Of a DNA stretch of 64,000 bases, positions 27,201 to 39,600 are shown piece by piece. Position 1 is the first letter of the stretch; each line of letters opens with the position of its first letter. The translations under genes were made by a program, and so were the position numbers. The stretch comes from Didymodactylos carnosus. Lineage: Eukaryota > Rotifera > Eurotatoria > Philodinida > Philodinidae. Below the pieces are notes generated by a model. The model worked only from the letters and a program-made list of their open reading frames with translations. It did no database searches and was not told the origin of the DNA. The stretch lies in assembly GCA_905250885.1 (NCBI GenBank), contig CAJNOQ010000049.1, positions 1 through 64,000 of the forward strand. Reading direction: 5' to 3'.

Positions 27201-30200
27201 AACTAGAAAAACAAATTAGAAAACAAATTTCTTACACTTGCTAATAGAGCATTTAAACTCTCTTCTAATTTAAATTCTTTTAATAAATTAACTAATTGCA
27301 TATCAACACCATATAAACCAATTCCTTGTATTCGTATATCAGCTGCACCATAATTTTCCGTAATAAATATTCGTACAAAACGTGTTTTTACCGGTTGAAA
27401 AAATATATCATGAATATTTCTGTCTTTTATTAAAACGAAAAATAAATAAATAATTTCATATATTTCTTTAATTTAATTAAGAAAAATATAAACTCGTAAT
27501 ATTACAGTCACACTATTATCGAGTAACTCGTAACAAAATGAATTGAAAGTTAATAACTCTGTTAGTTACTTTTGAGTTATATTTAACGTTAACCGTTTAT
27601 TTTATCACCTGGTTATATGAATTTTTGTCTTCTAGCTTAAAATATAACTCAAAAGTAAATATGAAGTTACTAGTTAGTTAGTAATAAAATCGTAACTTAG
27701 TAAAATTTAGCTTACTTCCAATTGGACATTGAAATACTTTCACTTTTAACCATGGACCACTAAAGAGAAAATGATTTTTATATGAAACTAAATTTCAAGT
27801 GTTTTCAAGAAAAATCTTACTTAAACGCATTTGATACATCAATTCTGCCTTCTTTTGGAGTTGATGCATTATCACTAAATTAGATAAATTAATGATGAAG
27901 AAAAGTCATTTTTTATTGTCTTATTATAAAAATAATGCAAATAGAACTATTAAAATTTTCATTTCACTCACCATCCTATTAAGCGAAGACCATTGATATT
28001 ATATTGATGTTTCAAATCAAATATGACCCATGCATCTTTTGGCTGAGGACATGCCCAATATGTTCCATTCGATGCTAATATATGAAATGAAAAGAACAAT
28101 GCAAATTAGAAAAAAAACCAAAATAAAACTAGTATGTGTTTGTCATACGCTCTAAAAGATTTTGAACGGATGATCCTGGTGTAGTTCGACTTCGATATTC
28201 ATCACTATCTAATGTCCAATTTGAGTGACTTTGTAAGAGTGGATATGCGTACGATATTGCGGATACTAAAATATGATCAAACGAAATTAATATAGATACT
28301 AAATTAAAATTGAAAATAAAATCAAAAGTTTATTTGAGCACTACATGCATAACGTATATCATAGGCATAAAAAAAAAAATATATATATATATATATCAAT
28401 AAAAACTAGATAATAAAGCAGACTACGACTATATAAAGCATCAAATAGCATGCACAGAAACGACTAAAATTGTCATATCTTTAACTTTTTCATCCACATT
28501 CTTACCCAAAATAGTATTAATTCTTTTTTTTTGTTTTACTATTCATAAAAAATTATTCAAATATTAAAAGAAACGTTTTTCATAAACGAGTTTTACTAAT
28601 TTTTTGTTAACTTAAATAACTTTAGAGAACGAAAGTGAGTGGAAAGTAAATGTACTAACTATATCCCAATATAACAACTACCATGCAAAAAACAACAACA
28701 AAATAGACGACATATATTTAACGATTTTTCTTTGATGTGCAAATAAAAAATATTTCTTTGTGAATAATACCTTGTATAACATGCCACAATATGTTTAACT
28801 AATCAGCTAATTATGAAGACAACAATGAAAACTTACTGGATACTTGTTAAAACACTAAAAGTCAGATGTTAGAATGAAAACAATTTTCTATTTGAGATAT
28901 ATAATGAATGTGTAAATGGTTTATTTCGTTTTAATACTCAAAAGAAAAAAAACATTATCAAAGGAGCAATTAAGAAAAAAATATTTGCTGACAAATCGAA
29001 AACAGTTACAGATGGTCAACTTAATTTCTTCTTTTTTTTTTTAACTATATAGTTTTAGTAAAATTTAAAGATTACACTCAAATATACAATTAAAATTTAA
29101 ATACTAACCTTGACTATTTCCTGATGTATACAGCAATAATTCTGGATGAGCAATTCGTTCTATACGATTGGTTTCTAAATGAAATAAAATGATAAAATTG
29201 ATTGAATAGTCAGATTGACTAATAAAAATTAAAGTAGATTACCATTATCACACAATAGAACGAACGATTTATAAACAGAATGTCTTGAGAGAAAACAAAA
29301 ATAGTGTAAAATATTCTAGTAATATACACGTTAAGAAGAAGAAGGAGGAGGAGAATGTGTGATTATTTTTAATATTGATCGAAGACAAACATACACGATC
29401 TATAGTTTAATTTTTACTAATATATACGAAATCTATGAAAAGTAAAACTCTTCAATTTGATCTCAAAATAAAATATTGAATTGAATTGAACACAACAGTT
29501 ATGCTGTTCTATCTATTATCGTCCAATTCACTTTTAAAGATATAGAACGAGAGAATATAGTCTTCATAAATAGTGAAAAATCAGAAAATATAATGACTCT
29601 TAAGTATAATAGTAGTCAGTAACTAACTAATATTTTTGTTTTTAAACTAATGATTGAGTAAATGAGAAAAATAAATTATAGGAGCAATGCAAAGGGTAGT
29701 ACACACAAAGAAACAAATGAGCGATAACAAAAACAACAATATCAACATATAAAAGTTGTTTTGTAGCTTTAGTTGAAGAATAATGCTTCAAAAAGAAAAT
29801 AACGATCAACTGGAAAGTGATTTGATCTATCAATAAATATTCTTCAGACCATTAGGATCATAACATTTCCAGTTGTTTTTTATGTGAAATTAATGAAAAT
29901 CAGTATTATATTATATGTATATAGCATTTTCTCACCTCCTCCACTTCTAATCGGAGCGTTTGGTCTTACTGGAGTGGCTAAAAATCGAATGTCGATCTTT
30001 TTTAATTTCTCTTTTTTTAATATATTTTCTTTTCAGTTCATTAAAAGAACGTCAAATGAATCAGAAAATATTGACTATCTCTGCTTACTTTGAAGTATAT
30101 TTACGAATATTTGTTGTTGTTCCGGTGCTAAATATTCGGCAATAGACAGTGGCGTTTCACCACGATTATTTGCTACATTAATGTCTGCTCCATAAGCCAC

Positions 30201-33200
30201 TAATAATTGAGTAGTTGACATTTTTAATGAACGTACACTAGTACAAACAAATAATATATTTTGTAACTATAATTATATACTTAATACTAATTTCTTTAAT
30301 TTCTCTTACTTACGCTACATGCAATGGAGTAGTATGTGTTCTATCTACCATTTTTACATCGTAACCATAGTCCAGTAAAACTTTAAGACAATCATCATGA
30401 CCAAGACGAGCAGCGATAACACAAGCTTTATAACATTTATGTATTAAATTTCTATCATACATTAATAAACAATTCATTATTTCTAAATCAATATGTTATA
30501 TTTGAACTCATCTTAGCATTATTTTTCTTTCTCTATCTCTCTCTCTCTCTCGCTCTGTTAATACCTGGTTTATTTGTTAATGCTGCTTCATCAATTGGTA
30601 TTCGCTGATTTTTATCTTCCATGTAAAGATCACTGCCAGCCTTTATAAAAAAAACATTAATTAACGAACTGTTCTTGTATATTAGACATGACATACAAGT
30701 AACAATGTTTGTATATGATTCGCATTTTCATCATTATAAGATGCAACAGCTCTATGTAACGCTGTTTTTCCCGATTGATTTGGTATATTTGGATTAGCAT
30801 TATACTGTAATAACAAATCGACTATATGATATTTTTGACGATGTACAGCTAAATTTAGGGCTGTATCTCTAAAACAACATCAATAACTTTTTATTTTCGT
30901 TTTCAATACTAACATAAGTAAAGTGATTAAAATTGTTCATTCCACTAACCTTGTTAAGCATTGTTTATTTGGATTAGCACCGTGAACAAGAAGAATTTTT
31001 ACTTTTTCAAATGAACCTTAAAGTTTAAAATAACAACAACAATATAAATCTTCTTGGTTGTATTATCAGATCAGTAAACAAACGCAAACCTTTTCCTGAT
31101 GCAACCATTAATGGGGTGACGCTAAAAATTAAAAAAAAAGTAATCGAAGGATGTGTAAATAAATTTATTCAGCAAGAGATATATTCTTTAATCGTCAGAA
31201 AAGATGGACAAAATTTTTATTTAAAATAGTATAATTATTAAAACATATTGTGGGAACTAGGAGCAGAGAGAGAGCTAAATGCGATAATACCTGTATTGTT
31301 AACGATGAGATAATCTCCTGTGAATGGTCAGAAAACAAAAAACAAGTAAATGACTTGTCGTAAAATTCAAATAAAGAAGCAGTTCAGTAATTAAGAACGT
31401 TGTTTAATGAAACAAATCAATATACGAAATGTTCTGATATATTACAATTGAATTGATGAGCAAGATGAAAATTCTTCGATTCATTAACCGATTTGACAAC
31501 AAAAACATATTGTGTGCATCAGCATCTTCATTACTGCATTCTTCAAGCTGACAATAATATTTTTCACTGAAAAAATTCACAGTTGAATATTCCCGAACAT
31601 ATACCACACAGAAAGGAAACAGACAGATTTAGAAGGTGAACCAATAACACACGATCATAAGCTCACAAAGGAAATATTTATGGAATTATTTAACAAGAAA
31701 TTGTGAACAAACAAAACACAAAAACTTTCTGTGGAAATCGTAGACGAATAAGATGATCTATGTTGCATAATGGAATTTTGTATTCTTCAATTAACTAACA
31801 GTTGCAGATAATCCACACACAACGGTTTAATAAACACAACAAAAACGATATGTTCGTTTGAATGCGACGTAATCAATCCACTTCGGAAAGAATACAAAAG
31901 TTTCCAAAAGTTTATTGATCGCCTTCTGATGTATTATGCAAAGACAGATGAGTAAATATAAAACAGTTTGAAAACTATAATGAACGATGTCTCAAAGATG
32001 CTGATCATCGAATAGATTTCCAAAAAAACAAATCGAAATAATTATAGATGTTCTGTAGTACAACCATGAAATTGATTTGCTGTCGCGGAAATGAGCAATC
32101 AATTTAATTTAGTATAAAGTGTATTCTAATGTCGGGTCAGGAGTTCTTAGCACCAAAGACAAGGTAGACATTCAAAGCAACAGAAACTCTTTAAACAAGA
32201 CAATCATATTCTAAAAGTATGTAAATTCAAAGCGGTTTAACATATTCGTTTAACACATTAATCAAAAGTTATCCGATGCAGTCAAAAATCGGCATAAAAT
32301 TGCTCACAAAATAAGAATCAAAGCATTTTTTTACAAAACTAAAAAGAATTTTGTCGTTCAAACATGGAAACAATTGAGGCATTTTGTAGAGAATTCGATT
32401 CTCTATCCGATGATATAGTTTTCAGAGTTTTTGAAAAACAACATCTAGGTCAGGAAACGAGTTTAAAATTCAAAATTTTTAAATTTAAATTTAGACTATG
32501 AAAATTTAACTTTGATTTGTTTTTGAGCTAATTGTCGGTACCGGTACTTGCGTGGTGCCGATACCAAGCGTTCGGTACCAAATTAGTACTGATACCGAAA
32601 GTATCGAAGTTGTTCTCATTATCTAAATCTATTTTTGAACTCACAAGAAGCTTTCTCCTCCTTAAATCACGAAGACTCTCGTCCCTTAATTTTTTTCGTA
32701 GGTATCGAACTTTTCGATACTTTTCCTGGCACCGAATCGAAAGTACCGAACGATTCGATACCTAACAGGGTACCGAACTGACATTTTCGGTACTGCGCGA
32801 AAACAGTACCTGTACTGAATTACCGACAATTACCTGTTCGTAATCAGCGCGAAAAACTGCGTCTAATAATGCTTTTTAAACCGTTGTTCCAGTGAAAACA
32901 AAAGTTCGAACCTTCTGATCCGAAAAATGACCGTTAGCTGGCCACACCATAAATAATCTTTATAGTTACAATCTTACTAAATATATAATTAACTGTAACT
33001 AACGTATACATTTTATTATGAAAAAATGGCAAGAAGAGTGCGATGTTTTGCTGACAATTCCTCAAATACTAATGATAAGGAAAAATGTGTTTCTCAATTT
33101 TGCCCACAACAAACAACAAGTGGATTAAAATTAAGGGTAGCCTCCTCTCCTTTTTCACCTTGTTGTCAAATACGGAGCACGCGTTCGATTGAGCTTAAAT

Positions 33201-34423
33201 TTATATCGGAGATAGAACAGCGAAAAAGAAACTCGATGTATTTTTGGTCAGAATTTAGTGACATGATTTTTCTATGGATTTTCTGGAAAACTCCACTTTT
33301 CATCCAGTTACATTATGACCCCTCGAAAAAATGGACCGATCAAGTCGAAATTTTCACCACAGATACTCTACACTCTATCTTAGGTTCGAAAGTTGTTTTT
33401 CGAAAAATATACTTCCCTTCTCTTTACAAGGAAAGCATATCCTTCGAAAAAAAATTTTTTTTCTCGTCGATTTTCTTTTCGCTGTTCTATCTCTGGTATA
33501 AATTTGGGCTTAATCGAACGTGTGCTCCGCCTCTGGCAACAAGGTGAAAAAAAGGAGAGAAAGAGTACTCTTAACAATATTGAGGAAAAAAAGTATTTAA
33601 ATCACGAAAAACTGATCAAAAATGTACTGATGCAATAGTTAAGTTAGGGGAATATGCTATAGTGTAGAGTGAACATTTCATTTCAAAATGGTGCATGAAC
33701 CCTCGAGTTGTATCGTTTGTTCTTCATTTTTCAGATTGTGCCCAAATCACAATTTTAAGACTATTTTTAATAAATCTTTGTATTCAACAATAGCTAATTC
33801 ATCTCTTTTTGAGAAACATCTTATTGTGCACATATGTCAAGGATCAAATTTTTACTCAGAAAGACGTATTTCTATAAAATGAGATATTGATATATTTCGT
33901 ATCTATGTTAGATCTTACTTTATAACCAGTTTAAGTGAGTGATATTCATCAGTTTTTTTTTAAAATTAAACTACTTATAAATTTGGATACAAACATGCTA
34001 GAAATTATTCAGACATCTCGTTTTGTAAAAGTGATGCTTCGTGAACAAAAATATATATCTTTTAGAAAACATGGAACACAGCATTTGTTTGAAAATACGA
34101 ACATCATTAAAAAAACTAGTTCATGCTTCTATGCAGCAAGAAGAAAAAATGACAAGTATAAAGTGATATGACATACTTGTATTTTGTGCTAACGCAGTCA
34201 ATAAAATCAATACGATCATTAATGACGCCATCAAAATTAAGTACATCTTGTAGGTTACGAAATCGACGTCTATTAGGAGGATTTAAAAAATTCTGAAAAT
34301 AAATAAAAATTAAATAAAATTAAAAATATTTACAAGAATAATAATTGTTACCAGTAGTGTGTCTGCGTCGGCTTTGTCCACAAGAGTGAACAGTTGACGT
34401 GGTTCACTCTCCCCATCCACCAT
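21241..34423 (-). CDS. Ankyrin repeat / F5/8C / SAM / FN3-like protein with disordered tail
   Basis: Not recognised as a named gene. Model of 21 exons, all phase-consistent: 34352-34423, 34177-34292, 31090-31121, 30950-31016, 30697-30868, 30565-30640, 30314-30482, 30089-30237, 29936-29977, 29109-29174, 28149-28265, 27972-28074, 27821-27874, 27716-27759, 27236-27423, 27113-27169, 26998-27055, 26812-26940, 26659-26757, 26531-26605, 21241-24044. It codes for about 1562 aa. Ankyrin repeats (about 63-285) show TPLMVASGKG, DTALNLAVHR, GKTALHRAVAS, TTPLHVA and GETPLSIAEY. An F5/8C (discoidin-type) beta-sandwich follows (about 325-470; DAWVIFDLKHQYNINGLRLIG, FQPVKTRFVRIFITENYG, GIGLYGVD). Then come a SAM-like helical unit (LLKEFKLEESLNALLASGI) and an FN3-like segment ending PGRYEIRVVS (about 529-628). 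The last exon adds 934 Ser/Gln/Asn/Pro-rich residues with xYLTPT(K/R)(Y/F)R twice. There is no signal peptide or membrane segment, so it is probably a cytoplasmic scaffold. The ATG at 34423 directly follows an acceptor-like tttcag, so a 5' UTR intron or a missed first exon is possible. The intron at 31122-34176 carries two inverted-repeat elements. Confidence 0.8.
24106..24135. repeat. Hairpin upstream of the ankyrin gene's main last exon
   Basis: Perfect 11-bp arms catcctcacag (24106-24116) and ctgtgaggatg (24125-24135) around an 8-nt T-rich loop. On the minus strand it lies about 60 bp before the acceptor of the 21241-24044 exon, within the usual branch-point zone. Confidence 0.75.
27566..27658. 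repeat. Inverted repeat in ankyrin gene intron
   Basis: Perfect 19-bp arms ttacttttgagttatattt (27566-27584) and its reverse complement (27640-27658), with 55 bp between. The flanks hold several more GTTAGTTA/TAACT-type words. It lies in the intron at 27424-27715. It is a small foldback repeat of unknown family. Confidence 0.65.
28379..28396. repeat. AT dinucleotide microsatellite
   Basis: About nine TA units after a poly-A run, in the ankyrin gene intron that ends at 29108. No other function is apparent. Confidence 0.8.
32529..32832. mobile_element. GGTACC-rich MITE-like element
   Basis: A 304-bp unit bounded by taattgtcggta (32529-32540) and its exact reverse complement taccgacaatta (32821-32832). 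The ends are packed with cggtaccg/ggtacc/cgatacc words in both orientations, so many nested stems are possible. There is no coding capacity. Base composition differs from the AT-rich intron around it. It looks like a non-autonomous terminal-inverted-repeat element; the family is unknown and no clear target-site duplication was seen. Confidence 0.65.
33131..33574. mobile_element. Foldback element with about 105-bp imperfect terminal inverted repeats
   Basis: The left arm (about 33131-33240) and right arm (about 33465-33574) are imperfect reverse complements. Shared words include caccttgttg, cggagcac, cgttcgatt, aaatttata and gagatagaacagcgaaaa. The centre is unique-looking. A 173-codon open frame crosses it but follows no known family and is shared between the two arms only as antisense sequence. 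It is probably a non-autonomous DNA element. Confidence 0.65.
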
Positions 34424-34969
34424 CTGAAATACATTAAAACAAAACAAATTTGTTATTATAACATAACAAAACGCTTTGTCACATCATTTTGTTGAAATAA
34501 AAGGAAATAATTTGAATTTAAATTAATTCTTTTAACATGTTTTACAAAAAATACGAATTAAATAAAGATAAGTATTGTAAATCATTGAAAGGAAAAAAGA
34601 GCAAAAAGTATCACAAAATTTTTTTGTCGAGGATATAAAACAAAAGACAATAAAAAGAACCAAATAAAAATGTATAAATAAACACTAACATTTTTAAAAA
34701 TCAATACACACAATAGTAATAAATCAGTTTAAAAAATGACTCACACTGGTGTACATACTCTAACATGTCTCTTATCCTTGAACAACAAAGAGTAATAGTA
34801 GCTAATAGTTTGTCACCGTCAAAATTACACGATAGAATTAAAACACACACATACACTTTTCTTAAAAGTGTCGTATGTCTATCTGGCTAATATTCACGAT
34901 CATAATATCCAATACTATGATCTTACTATCGATAATTGCGTAGAGATATTAATTGAATAAAGAATTTAA

Positions 34970-35715
34970 TTAACTAATTCTAAATTGATTAATAGTTGTT
35001 GATAAATTTTGATAAATTATTTTTAATAATGCTAAACGAGGCATTATGGATGGAAACAGTAGTATAACGGTTTCTTTTGATGTATCATCAATAATAAGTC
35101 CCAAATAAAATATAATTCGTTGCTAGAATAATGAGAACAAATATGATATGAAACTATGATCATGTGTGTATATTTTAGGACAATATTACTAAACTTACAG
35201 CAATAAAACCTTCATTGATAAATATATCTTTAATTCGATTATAACTAATAAATGTTGTTGTTTGTCGTCCAATCAAATATGTTGTTGTTAGTTGAACACC
35301 AATTTGTGTACCAATTGTTAAACATTCTTAAACAAACGAGAAAATGACAATGAACATATTTTCATCTTTCGCTATTATATTTACCTTTTCGAACTCTCAA
35401 ATATGCTTTAAGAACAACACCACCCATTAACAATGCTGCAAAGATAACTAATAGACTACCATCCTAAAATAGATTAGTTTTCATAGAAAATTCAAAAAAA
35501 TCATAGAAAAAAATTTATCATACTCTTTTATGTAAACCAAACAGTAGAGCCAAATACGTGAATATTATTGTCCATACAAGCCATCGTTGTACACTTATCG
35601 TCGAACGTTTAATACGATATTCAGCACATGTTCCATTTTCATGCTTCAATATTTCGTAATTAATCGATTCTCCGAAAATATTTTCACAAGTATTCGAGTC
35701 ATATATATAATACAT
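34970..35715 (-). CDS. PIGH: PIG-H, subunit of GPI N-acetylglucosaminyltransferase
   Basis: Subunit of the ER-membrane complex that transfers GlcNAc from UDP-GlcNAc to phosphatidylinositol, the first step of GPI-anchor synthesis. Four exons, all phase-consistent: 35524-35715, 35385-35463, 35199-35326, 34970-35122. The product is 183 aa against 188 for the human protein. Two adjacent hydrophobic segments (RWLVWTIIFTYLALLFGL, about 45-62, and SLLVIFAALLMGGVVLKAYL, about 67-86) form the expected membrane hairpin. After it comes the conserved cytoplasmic region: ECLTIGTQIGVQLTTTYLIG, then TTFISYNRIKDIFINEGF and RIIFYLGLIIDD, ending with a PSIMPRLALLKIIYQNL helix that matches the human C-terminal pattern. 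The ATG at 35715 opens the only suitable frame. It lies in tandem with the ankyrin gene, whose ATG is 547 bp downstream, and head-to-head with the small gene at 36327. It looks intact. Confidence 0.88.
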
Positions 35716-36326
35716 TCACGTTTGGTACGTCAGTTTGAACACAAAAAAACAACAAAATTTCTAAAATATAAAGAAAACACATAAGATGAACTGTTGGGAA
35801 AATAAAACGTTTCATTATTCTACACATGTGTCAAAAAAAGAATAAAAGAAGAATTCAAAAGTAACAGTAGTGGAAAGGTGAGTAAAATATTCTATTTTAC
35901 TGATTATTTTTGGATAAAAAGAAGAATGGTACTGAAGAATACGCAAGTTGAAATTATAAAGACAACTTGAAAAACAGAGATATATTGCTCAATGATAATG
36001 TAAAAAACACTTTGCGCTATAAGAAAATGACAATGCTAACTAAGCGATATCAGCTTTTTAATATCAATTTATACCATCTTTTTCAAGATTTTTGTATAGA
36101 TAAAGTGATCGACATTGACTTCAAGATATACAGAGTCTACCATATTACCATTTCTATTTTTAGTCAATTTATTTTTTTCTCTAGTTTTGTGTTTTTGGCT
36201 AAAGGACAATTCTACGGCGTTTTTCTTACTTCAAATGCCATTAATTTTCATTTATTGTTTATTATCTTCACTTATCGCATATAAACTAGTATTAACATCC
36301 ATTTTATTCTATCGTATATCGAATTC
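35716..36326. promoter_or_regulatory. Probable shared promoter region of PIGH and the small plus-strand gene
   Basis: 611 bp between divergent start codons, with no coding frame that fits either neighbour. It is AT-rich and no specific motif is identifiable. The promoter role is inferred from gene arrangement only. Confidence 0.35.
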
Positions 36327-36639
36327 ATGTCATTTGCTGTCCTAGGAAGAATTTCTAGGAGTCTATCGACACAATCAACAAGAAGAACATTGCAAATTCA
36401 AACATGTCCCATCGATAAACCTTATTGTTGTGGAATGTGTCAGTATCAATACGCTTAATTGACGAGGAACGGTAAGATTTCTGTTCTCAAAGTAAAATAA
36501 AACATTTTACACACTGTTTTTGTTTGTTTCAAGATTCCCAACATCACCACCAAAATACGATTTATCTGTTAAAAAACTATTAGAAGAAAATCCAAATGAT
36601 TTAGCATTACAGCAGCTGTGGAATGAAACAGGCTATTGA
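36327..36639 (+). CDS. Small two-exon protein with mitochondrial-type leader
   Basis: Not recognised. Exon 1 (36327-36442) starts MSFAVLGRISRSLSTQSTRR, rich in Arg and Ser with no acidic residues, as expected of a mitochondrial presequence, then CPIDKPYCCGMCQ with four cysteines. Exon 2 (36534-36639) gives FPTSPPKYDLSVKKLLEENP and ends LWNETGY. Joined at a gtatca donor and a ttcaag acceptor the phase fits, giving 73 aa. Without splicing, exon 1 stops at 36456-36458. A better-looking donor (gtaaga, 36472) cannot be used from this frame. The stop codon lies within an 18-bp perfect stem. A small mitochondrial assembly or accessory factor is one guess; a chance pairing of short frames is the alternative. 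Confidence 0.4.
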
Positions 36640-36667
36640 ATAACAATACGTTATTCAATAGCCTGTT
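36627..36667. repeat. 18-bp perfect stem-loop over a stop codon
   Basis: Arms 36627-36644 (aacaggctattgaataac) and 36650-36667 are exact reverse complements with a 5-nt loop. The TGA of the small gene (36637-36639) sits in the left arm. In RNA this would be a very stable hairpin at the coding/3' UTR border. Confidence 0.85.
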
Positions 36668-36669
36668 AA

Positions 36670-39600
36670 ATATAAATAATTAAAAGTTCCTCAACGCATG
36701 AAACATTCATACCATCCTTCTTATTCCATTCATTAATAGTGGTGGTAATTGATGACAAGAATCAGCTTGATAACATACAGTAGCAACAAGAAATAGGTTC
36801 TCATAAGACTATAGATGTTTCTTCTTCTCAAACTATGCAGAATAAATTATACTCAACGGATCGTAAAAGTATTTAAGATAGAAGAAAATATAGCACAATT
36901 TCAGAATACAGACGAAGACGTTGTACCATTGTCATGTGCAAACATTTAAAAAACATTATAAGTACACCAATACACTTCTTTTCTGTTGATAAAGTAATGG
37001 AATTCATCTTTGTTAATAGACTTGACTTAAGACCACTGACTGCAATTATTTTCTTAGAGATGTCTTAGAATCTTCGTTTCCCTTCTAACATTGGAGTATT
37101 TCACGCTCTCCATATGATTCTAATGTTTGTATAACAGTAGTTTTAAATCAGAAAACGTCAATCGTATTTATCAAACAGATGTTTTCAATTTCTATTTTGA
37201 CTATCTCTAGTATTCTAAAATAATGAACTCTTTCGATCAACCATTCTAAATAATGAACAGTACTTTTTCCTTATATTTTTAACAAACTGCACCAACGATA
37301 GCTTGTTATTCTTCTCCGATAGTAGATATGATTAATTCTTGGTCGTCTCATATATTTTGAACTACGTTATGTTTCAGATTAGTAGAAAGATGGACGCGTA
37401 CCTGTTTATGGAAATAAACATTTAATTTTCTATTGTTGGACTGATATATTCAATTTATGTTGAAACATAGCGGTGTTCCAATAACAACTAGAGGACGAGT
37501 TAATTTCAATTAGCTACAAATGATTTTATTGAACAATTTCCACCGCACTAATGATCTGAAAACCACAGAGAATTACTCATCTATATTGAATATCTACATT
37601 GAATATAACTATGAGTATCAATAGATAAACTCTTACATGTATCTACGATTGTTTAAGTTTAAAAAAACAAATTATTATTCAAAAATAAAATTTAACTACT
37701 AAATGTCGACAATAATTACGAGAGATTATCTAGTGACATATGTGAATATATGTGCATCATTAAATTCTCAATTTTGTTGAAAACAAGTTTTAATACTTCA
37801 AACACTCAGAATAAAAACATCGTTATAATCGAACGAAAAAATGTGTTAAACCACAAGAATATAAATAACACGAGACGATTATTCATAACTGAATATATCT
37901 AAAAAGTTTGTTATAATAACAGAGAAAATAGATAGAAAATTAAACCTATATCACCTTGTTTCTCCAATAATTATTGGAAAATCAATCACTATATTATTTT
38001 CTACCATTTTCTATTGTTTTAAAGCATATTGCATAAATTCTTATCGTAAAAGAATACATTGATTTTTTAAAGTGCTTCATACGTAAAAATTTTCTTATAA
38101 CAATAAATAAAAGATCTTAATAAATCAAGTGGTTAAATGATATAATTTCATGTTATTATAGTAAACGAAAAACTCTATAAATATTGACTAATTTTCAGAG
38201 AATTATTTTCTTCACCTTGCTATTATCGATCAATTTCATTTTCTCAAGGTTAAACTTATTTTTGGCACGGCACGATGTGGTTTTCTTCTTATTTATGTTA
38301 CGTGAAAAATCTTTCTCTCTCTCTCTTTGTGGCAAAACAAAGTTTTTCTTCCAAAAAAAAAAAAAAATGAGGTGTCTTTTAACTAGTTCGTTGAAGTACA
38401 TGCAGTACAAGAAGAAGAAAAAGATCGAATTTTTATCTTATGAACAAGAAAATTGTCTTGGTTAGACATCATCCCTATTATAAAAAATAATCTTTTCTTT
38501 CTCTCTGTCTCTCTCTTTTTTTCAATATATATTTGATATACGTGTATATAGAGGAAAAAAGGCAGTGAAGGTGAATGAATTTAAAAAATCTTTCATTCGT
38601 CAACAAGTGGTTAGCAAGAAGAAAAAAAAAAAAAAAAGTAAAAAATGTGCGTTTTTTTTTTTACTTTACTTATTGGATATGAAAAGTAAATATATATTGT
38701 TGAATTAGCTCATTCATCTCTTCTTAAAAAGCGCTTTATAAACACCCACAGTCAACCGATATTGATATTAATCTCTTTTCAAAATAAAAGATGCAAAACA
38801 AAACGTAAAGAAAAAAAAAAAAGTAAAATATTTTGCTCTAGTAAAAATAAACAATACAATAGGTCTCATTGATCTTGCGGTTAGTTATCAATGGTTAAAA
38901 AAACCAAGAAAAATTTTTCTCTTAAAAGCAGCGTTTTTTTTTTCCCAAGATATCATCTATGTTTTTCTTTTTGCAGAATTATGATAAAACCTATCCATTT
39001 CTTTAGCGTCAATATTCTTTTTTATTCTTTATAAAAATCTTTTACTTTTTATCGTTGAAAGTATAGATGTCTATCTTCGAAGTTAGAACTGTTATCTTCA
39101 AAGAAAAGAAATTTAGACAAAAAAAATGTAATACTATGTTTTAGTAGAATTTAACTTTTTTCTTAATTATATTTTTCATAGTCATTTCTATCAAAAACTG
39201 AATAAACGAATTCCTAAACACAATTATAATTGTATTATTTTGAAATATGCAAAACACAAATGTTACAAATGTCTGGTTAATTTGTAATTTGTTATATAAT
39301 GAATATTTAGTAATAGTTATCACACTTACTTAAATAATAAATAGAAATAAACATCTTCTATTAATCCATATACTTCAAACTGGTAGAATGTACAATTATT
39401 AGCGTACGTTTGGTATCGATTTATTCTCGTCCTGTTTTCATAATCATTTAAAAACGTTTCGATCAATAATTTTTTAAACTACTTGGGGGACTCCATTTTT
39501 TTTAATCGTCAAAATATTTTTCTTCGCTTTTTTTATTATCAGTTGAATATATAAATGCATAATCGTTGTTGAGTTTTTGCCGGTGGTATTAAGAGACTTT

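Larger units (their letters stand above)
31122..34176 (-). other. 3-kb intron of the ankyrin gene
   Basis: By far the longest intron of the gene, between the N-terminal exons and the first ankyrin exons (donor gtatgt at its high end, tttttag acceptor at its low end). The phase match (two bases plus one) and the ankyrin register support the join. It holds two inverted-repeat elements, at 32529-32832 and 33131-33574. Open frames on the plus strand here (33026-33547, 33688-33882, 33935-34171) have no recognisable motifs, and the first runs through a repeat. Confidence 0.65.

Noticed and set aside
33026-33547. 173-codon plus-strand open frame
   Set aside because: It runs through the foldback element at 33131-33574, reads both arms in opposite sense and has no known motif. 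Better explained as chance in a repeat.
36473-36480. Consensus-like gtaaga donor for the small gene at 36327
   Set aside because: The exon 1 frame already stops at 36456-36458, so this donor could only serve a different upstream exon, none of which was found.
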